DNA from: Yunchengibacter salinarum
Lineage (GTDB): Bacteria > Pseudomonadota > Alphaproteobacteria > Sphingomonadales > Kordiimonadaceae
DNA: 64,000 nt
Assembly: GCF_037658235.1 (NCBI RefSeq)
Contig: NZ_JBBJLN010000006.1
Location: forward strand, 154,750-218,749
Reading direction: 5' to 3'
Shown piece after piece: positions 60,503 to 64,000 of this stretch. Every line of letters starts with the position of its first letter. Within the stretch, counting starts at the first letter, position 1. Below the pieces are notes generated by a model. The model searched no databases and was not told where the DNA came from. It saw only the letters and a program-made list of their open reading frames with translations. The translations under genes and the position numbers were made by a program.

Positions 60503-60892
60503 CTAAGCCGTGTTTTCCCGAAGCCACTCTTCAAGGCGATCGAACGTAAATTCACGAGCCTCCAGGCGACCGATAATAAAACGGAAGATATCGTCAGGCG
60601 CAGCCGTGATGCGAAGGCCGTTGATCGCCAGGAAGGTGTAGGTGACGGCAAAGGCCGTGCGCTTGTTTCCGTCCACGAAGGGGTGGTTCTGCGCCATGCT
60701 CTCCCAAAGCGCGGCAGCCTGTGCAATTTCATCCTCATAGTAGCCGGTCTGCGGACGAAAAAGAGCCGCTTCCAGCAACCCCATATCCCGTATGCCGTCG
60801 CTACCGCCATAGCGGGAGATCTGATCGGCGTGGATGCTGAGAACCTCGATGAGGGTCAGATGATCTGTCATGCCCGTCATCATGCCCGTCAT
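60503..60892 (-). CDS. doc: Death-on-curing (Doc) family toxin
   Basis: The 129-residue protein has the Fic/Doc active-site motif HPFVDGNKR at about residues 70-78 and the usual upstream DMGLLEAALFRPQTGYY. Doc proteins phosphorylate EF-Tu and stop translation. Four in-frame ATG codons (60892, 60883, 60880, 60871) are possible starts; the first overlaps the antitoxin stop (ATGA), so translation is coupled. The gene ends just before the IS630 element and is intact. Confidence 0.88.
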   Translation of the reverse strand: MTGMMTGMTDHLTLIEVLSIHADQISRYGGSDGIRDMGLLEAALFRPQTGYYEDEIAQAAALWESMAQNHPFVDGNKRTAFAVTYTFLAINGLRITAAPDDIFRFIIGRLEAREFTFDRLEEWLRENTA

Positions 60893-61119
60893 TCAGCCAG
60901 CTTCTTGTAAAGGGAGGCATAGCTGTCATGGCTGGCCTGGTAAGCGGTCATGACATGGGGGCGGGGCCGAGCCTGTTTACGCTTCTCAATCAGGTCTTCG
61001 AGCGCTTCCCCAACAAGAGCCTGGAGCTGCCGCCCTTCGCTTTCGGCGATATCGCGTACGGTGGCCAATACCTCGGCATCCACCTGGGTTGCGAACTTCT
61101 CTCGGGTCTTGCCGGTCAT
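60889..61119 (-). CDS. Antitoxin of the Doc toxin, ribbon-helix-helix type
   Basis: A 76-residue protein starting MTGKTREKFATQVDAEVLATVRDIAESEGRQL, with a predicted ribbon-helix-helix N-terminus and a charged C-terminal segment (HVMTAYQASHDSYASLYKKLAE) that would cover the toxin. The start follows GGGAGG; the longer open frame to 61173 runs into the operator. It lies directly upstream of the toxin in the same operon. This is not a Phd-type antitoxin, the usual partner of P1 Doc; RHH partners for Doc toxins are known in chromosomal pairs. Confidence 0.82.
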   Translation of the reverse strand: MTGKTREKFATQVDAEVLATVRDIAESEGRQLQALVGEALEDLIEKRKQARPRPHVMTAYQASHDSYASLYKKLAE

Positions 61120-61169
61120 AACGATCCTCCCATTTCCAGGCCCGCTCGATTGCGGGGCGTCATTGTGTA

Positions 61170-61185
61170 TCATGATATATCATGA
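61170..61185. promoter_or_regulatory. Palindromic operator of the toxin-antitoxin operon
   Basis: TCATGATATATCATGA is a perfect 16-bp palindrome 51 bases upstream of the antitoxin start. An autoregulatory site for the antitoxin or the toxin-antitoxin complex is the obvious reading. It overlaps an AT-rich stretch likely to include the promoter. Confidence 0.72.
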
Positions 61186-61456
61186 AACGTCAAGTTACCG
61201 CTGGCAAAGAGGCTTGCGGAAAAGGAGGGATAGTCAGTGGCAACCCCCTAAGGGGAGGGCTCTTTACGTGCCCGATCAAAACCCGGTCAAGAAAGGGTGG
61301 GGCGATAAGCGTATGTTTTCGGATTGCTTTTTCTGATCATGCTTTTGATGTGCGATGAGTGACCAAAAATGGATCAAGAACCGTTTTGCCCATCTGAAAA
61401 CCCCCTTTTACGGGTCCTGAGCCTTAAAGCAATAAGGCCTTCTCTCAGTTGCGGCC

Positions 61457-61573
61457 TGCGGTGAATAACGCCGCTATTCACCGCAAAATTTGCGATGAAA
61501 AGTTTGCGCCTGCGGCGATTAGGAGGCATAATCACCGTAGGAGGTGCGGCGAATATGCTCTTTATTCACGAGA
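61457..61573 (+). promoter_or_regulatory. Three copies of a palindromic operator upstream of fic
   Basis: O1 (61457-61485) is a perfect inverted repeat: TGCGGTGAATA, seven bases, TATTCACCGCA. O2 (61511-61539) reads TGCGGCGATTA, seven bases, TAATCACCGTA. O3 (61545-61573) reads TGCGGCGAATA, seven bases, TATTCACGAGA, and covers the fic start codon. All keep the same spacing and the half-site GCGGYGAWTA. A repressor bound to O3 would block both transcription and translation start. The rest of the 435-bp gap (61120-61456) shows only the toxin-antitoxin operator and no gene. Confidence 0.8.
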
Positions 61574-62670
61574 ATCCAGATTGGCCAGAGTTAACCTGGG
61601 ACAGCAATGAACTGTCATCTGGACTTGCTGCGTTGCGCTATCGTGAAGGGCAACTGGTAGGCCGAATGCAGGGCCTTGGCTTTGACCTCAGACAGGAAGC
61701 GAGCCTCAAGGCGTTGACCGATGATGTGGTCAAATCGTCAGCGATTGAAGGCGAAAACCTCAATCCTGACGAGGTCCGATCGTCAATCGCGCGCCGCCTC
61801 GGCCTCGACGTCGGAGGCCTCGTTACATCAAGCAGGGACGTGGAAGGTATCGTAGAGATGATGCTCGATGCGACCCAAAAGTTTGCAGAGCCGCTGACAT
61901 ACGAACGCCTGTTCGACTGGCACGCCGCCCTGTTCCCCACAGGCCGCAGCGGAATGCAGAAGATAACCGTCGGAAACTGGCGTCCAGAAGAGACTGGTGC
62001 GATGCAAGTCGTCTCTGGACCTTACGGGCGGGAGAAGGTTCATTTCGAAGCCCCCGCCGCCGAAAGGCTGCAAACCGAAATGGACAGGTTTCTGAAGTGG
62101 TTCAACACGCCCTCACCAACTGACCCGCTATTGCGAGCCGGAATCGCTCATTTCTGGTTTGTGACGATTCACCCATTTGAGGATGGGAATGGTCGGATTG
62201 CGCGCGCAATCGCGGACATGTCGCTTGCGCGCGCAGATGGGAGCCAAGAGCGATTCTACAGTATGACGGCCCAGATCGAGGATGAGCGGAAAGACTATTA
62301 TGATCGGCTCGAAGCGCAGCAGCGAAACGGACTTGATATCACGCCTTGGCTAATCTGGTTTCTTGATTGCTTGGGCCGTGCCTTTGACAGAGCCGAAGAA
62401 ACTTTAGAGGCGGTACTCTACAAAGCCAAGCTCTGGGATAAGGCCAAACGTCATCCTGTAAATGAGCGGCAAAGGCTCGTCATCAATCGGATGCTTGAAG
62501 ATGGCTGGCAAGGCCACATGAGCACGTCCAAGTACGCCAAGCTTGCGAAGTGCTCAAATGACACCGCCTTGCGCGACATTCGCGCGCTAATCGAAACGGG
62601 CGTTCTGCTGCAGAATTCAGGCGGGGGACGAAGCACGAGCTACAGACTGGCTGGAACCGCCGAGCTTTAG
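61555..62670 (+). CDS. Fic-family protein with N-terminal inhibitory motif and C-terminal winged helix
   Basis: The 371-residue protein starts with the DUF4172-type sequence MLFIHENPDWPELTWD. The inhibitory helix motif (S/T)xxxE(G/N) is seen as SSAIEG near residue 61. The Fic core holds HPFEDGNGRIARAI near 206, a complete AMPylation motif. The last 75 residues (RQRLVINRMLEDGWQGHMSTSKYAKLAKCSNDTALRDIRALIETGVLLQ) look like a winged helix-turn-helix. The known reaction is AMP transfer to target proteins, held off by the inhibitory helix. The ATG has GGAGG upstream. Three operators precede it, and the wHTH could bind them. Confidence 0.87.
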   Translation: MLFIHENPDWPELTWDSNELSSGLAALRYREGQLVGRMQGLGFDLRQEASLKALTDDVVKSSAIEGENLNPDEVRSSIARRLGLDVGGLVTSSRDVEGIVEMMLDATQKFAEPLTYERLFDWHAALFPTGRSGMQKITVGNWRPEETGAMQVVSGPYGREKVHFEAPAAERLQTEMDRFLKWFNTPSPTDPLLRAGIAHFWFVTIHPFEDGNGRIARAIADMSLARADGSQERFYSMTAQIEDERKDYYDRLEAQQRNGLDITPWLIWFLDCLGRAFDRAEETLEAVLYKAKLWDKAKRHPVNERQRLVINRMLEDGWQGHMSTSKYAKLAKCSNDTALRDIRALIETGVLLQNSGGGRSTSYRLAGTAEL

Positions 62671-62791
62671 CCTGAATTCACTGATGGCCTTCAGTGAAGC
62701 GCTGCTCGCTTCCTCGCGCTCGACCTTGAACGCCTGCTCCGAGAAGGAGCGACCGCTAAAAAGCGAGGTGCGAATCAGCTTTTAAAGCTCA

Positions 62792-62824
62792 TATCTAGCC
62801 GCTAATACGCTATAATAGCCGATA
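62792..62824 (+). promoter_or_regulatory. Candidate promoter and operator of the XRE gene
   Basis: A consensus -10 box TATAAT lies at 62811-62816. Around it, TAGCCG occurs twice in direct orientation, and the whole is bounded by TATC and GATA. No clear -35 box is seen. The position 25-55 bases before the start fits autoregulation by the XRE protein. Confidence 0.45.
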
Positions 62825-62848
62825 TAAGAAATTTTAAGGAGAGGTGAC

Positions 62849-63253
62849 GTGAAGCAGAAAATCACCTACAGCACACGCCAGGCCGTTGGGCAGATCGGCA
62901 AGGATTTGAACGTGGCACGGCGCAAGAGGCGCCTGAGCCAAAGAGATATGGCCGCCAAAATGGGCGTGTCGATTAGCACCGTCCGACGCCTGGAAGCTGG
63001 CGACACCGGGATCTCGATTGGCGTGCTGGGCATGGCCTTCCTGGCCTTGGGCGAAATCCGACGCTTCCGGGATGTTGTCGCTCCGAACCGGGATGAGGTC
63101 GGCCTCATGAGCGACGAGCACCACTTGCCTCAAAGGGTTCGCAGGAAGAAAAGGCGACCGCCTTCTTCCAGTTCAGAGGAGGGGGAGGTGAAGCCTGGAA
63201 GCCGACCGGTGCCACCCAACAAAGAAAAGGGCGAGATTGGCATGGGGTTTTAA
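62849..63253 (+). CDS. XRE-family regulator, HipB-like
   Basis: A 134-residue protein with an N-terminal helix-turn-helix (about residues 14-70: QIGKDLNVARRKRRLSQRDMAAKMGVSISTVRRLEAGDTGISIGVLGMAFLALGE), followed by LPQRVRRKKRR and an apparently disordered tail rich in Ser, Glu and Lys. HTH proteins of this type, with the ALGE...D.GLM...LPQRVR continuation, are usually the antitoxin partner of a HipA kinase encoded just downstream. Here an IS256-type element starts about 20 bases after the stop, and no hipA is seen. The start is GTG with AAGGAGAGG upstream. Confidence 0.75.
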   Translation: MKQKITYSTRQAVGQIGKDLNVARRKRRLSQRDMAAKMGVSISTVRRLEAGDTGISIGVLGMAFLALGEIRRFRDVVAPNRDEVGLMSDEHHLPQRVRRKKRRPPSSSSEEGEVKPGSRPVPPNKEKGEIGMGF

Positions 63254-63274
63254 AGGTGGAGCTTTCATAACACT

Positions 63275-63881
63275 GAGAGTGTCCGATCTTTTGTGTATCT
63301 GTGATCTGGTCCATGTTTCCTGAAAGGAGCAAGGACGATGACAATTTCCAAGGACCTGCTGGACGATCTTTTGAAGGGCTGCGATCGGCCTGAGGATCTG
63401 CTTGGCGATGCCGGGCTGATGAAGGAGCTCAAGATCAAGCTGATGGAGCGGATGCTGGGCGCCGAGCTGACCGCGCATCTTGGCTATGAGGATGGCAAGG
63501 ATGCGCCGGCGGAGCAGGCCAACCGGCGCAACGGATCGTCTTCCAAGGAACTGAAGGGCCAGGACGGGGCGCTGCCAATCTCCGTGCCGCGTGACCGCGA
63601 CGGCAGTTTCGAGCCTGAACTGGTCAAGAAAGGTCAGACCCGGATCGATGGGATCGACGACAAGATTGTCGGCCTTTATGCCGCTGGCCTGACGGTCCGT
63701 GACATCCGTGCGCACCTTGAAGATGTCTATGGCTTGCAAGTGTCGCCCGATCTGATCAGCCGCGTTACAGATGCCGTTCTGGATGAGGTCCGCGAATGGC
63801 AGAGCCGTGCGCTGGACCGGATGTATCCTATCGTGATCTTCGATGCGCTGCGGGTGAAAATCCGGGATGCCGACAGCCGGA
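63275..63881 (+). mobile_element. IS256-family element, left part, truncated by a second element
   Basis: The left end lies near 63275, with a GTGTCCGATCTTTTGTG tip resembling IS256-type ends. A Mutator-type transposase starts at 63338. The sequence is broken at 63881-63882, where a second IS256-type element begins. The right part would lie beyond the window. Confidence 0.7.
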
Positions 63882-63916
63882 GGGACTATCCTGAATTTTG
63901 TGCTCTGGCGTGGTAA
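63338..63916 (+). pseudogene. IS256-family (Mutator-type) transposase, truncated
   Basis: The frame codes 192 residues, of which about 181 are native: MTISKDLLDDLLKGCDRPEDLLGDAGLMKELKIKLMERMLGAELTAHLGYE, then ANRRNGSSSKELKG, GIDDKIVGLYAAGLTVRDIRAHLEDVYG and DRMYPIVIFDALRVKIRDADSR. This last segment holds the first catalytic Asp. A full transposase has about 400 residues. After DADSR the frame runs into the end of the next element and stops with a foreign tail, so the protein is not functional. Confidence 0.85.
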
Positions 63917-64000
63917 CGGTTCTGAAAAGGAGACCACGAATGAGCATCGACAAAGACCTTTTGGACAAGCTGATGGAAGGCCGGTCAGCCGGCGATCTGT
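63882..64000 (+). mobile_element. Second IS256-family element, left end, cut by the window edge
   Basis: GGGACTATCCTGAATTTTG begins at 63882 inside the first transposase gene and is followed by a new IS256-type transposase start at 63940. This is a nested insertion. The element continues past the window. Confidence 0.72.
63940..64000 (+). CDS. IS256-family transposase, N-terminal fragment (cut by window edge)
   Basis: Twenty codons are visible: MSIDKDLLDKLMEGRSAGDL, which is like the N-terminus of Mutator-type transposases. AAAAGGAGA precedes the ATG at good spacing. It differs from the truncated copy upstream (MTISKDLLDDLLKG), so it is a distinct element of the same family. Confidence 0.7.
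   Translation, partial: MSIDKDLLDKLMEGRSAGDL

Noticed and set aside
61640..61940. Small minus-strand frames inside the fic gene.
   Set aside because: They lie within a clear coding region and have no motif or start site.

Overview
The window is a GC-rich chromosomal segment with a short AT-rich mobile tail. It most likely comes from a motile, heterotrophic alphaproteobacterium. Pointers are the ileS-lspA-DUF3035(BamF-like)-mutL block, a DUF6768 protein, a TIGR01459-type HAD hydrolase, a coupled cheY-cheZ pair and the GPxRRR-tailed receiver proteins. The genus cannot be fixed from sequence alone; a Kordiimonadales-, Sneathiellales- or Rhodospirillales-like lineage is a guess. No rRNA, intact tRNA or CRISPR array was seen.

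Layout. 1-4444: reductive pyrimidine catabolism, with the end of a (methyl)malonate-semialdehyde dehydrogenase, a beta-ureidopropionase-like amidase, an NCS1 permease and a dihydropyrimidinase, all on the plus strand. 4493-7898: a DUF6768 membrane protein, an orphan sensor kinase, a lipoprotein and acetoacetyl-CoA reductase. 8021-12629: a GH65 phosphorylase and a sodium:solute symporter diverge around a perfect LacI-type palindrome. 12655-17584: a dispersed GC-rich repeat, a small membrane protein, tadA, an rluB-like/rsmD operon and a hybrid kinase. 17600-24994 (minus): exported GH32, mutL, BamF-like lipoprotein, lspA and ileS, tightly packed. 25203-28845 (minus): a periplasmic solute-binding-like protein, two degenerate receiver paralogues and ribF. 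29251-37713: cheY-cheZ, a HAD hydrolase, a degenerate EAL protein, an AsmA-like/SCP2/membrane-protein trio, an unknown low-complexity protein, a protein with a histone-H1-like tail and a small secreted protein. 37972-43889: acyl-CoA dehydrogenase, a 59-residue acidic protein, a TonB-dependent receptor and a SulP transporter. 43910-52424: two more copies of the dispersed repeat, a small secreted protein and a 2556-residue RTX protein with an AT-rich leader. 52825-56938: a fused indolepyruvate ferredoxin oxidoreductase diverging from an Lrp/AsnC regulator.

From about 56940 to the end the window looks like an accessory island. It holds a frameshifted IS3-type element flanked by an unusually long 14-bp direct repeat, a tRNA-D-arm-like scrap, an 860-bp AT-rich geneless stretch with iteron-like repeats, an IS630 element with an A7 frameshift site, a Doc-type toxin-antitoxin pair with a 16-bp palindromic operator, a Fic protein preceded by three copies of one palindromic operator (the third over its start codon), an orphan XRE regulator, and an IS256-type transposase truncated by a second IS256-type element. 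The Fic control region and the iteron-like region are the strongest candidates for undescribed biology.

Basis. Gene calls rest on motifs and family knowledge read by eye; no database search was run. Starts were chosen by Shine-Dalgarno spacing, family N-termini and operon overlaps.
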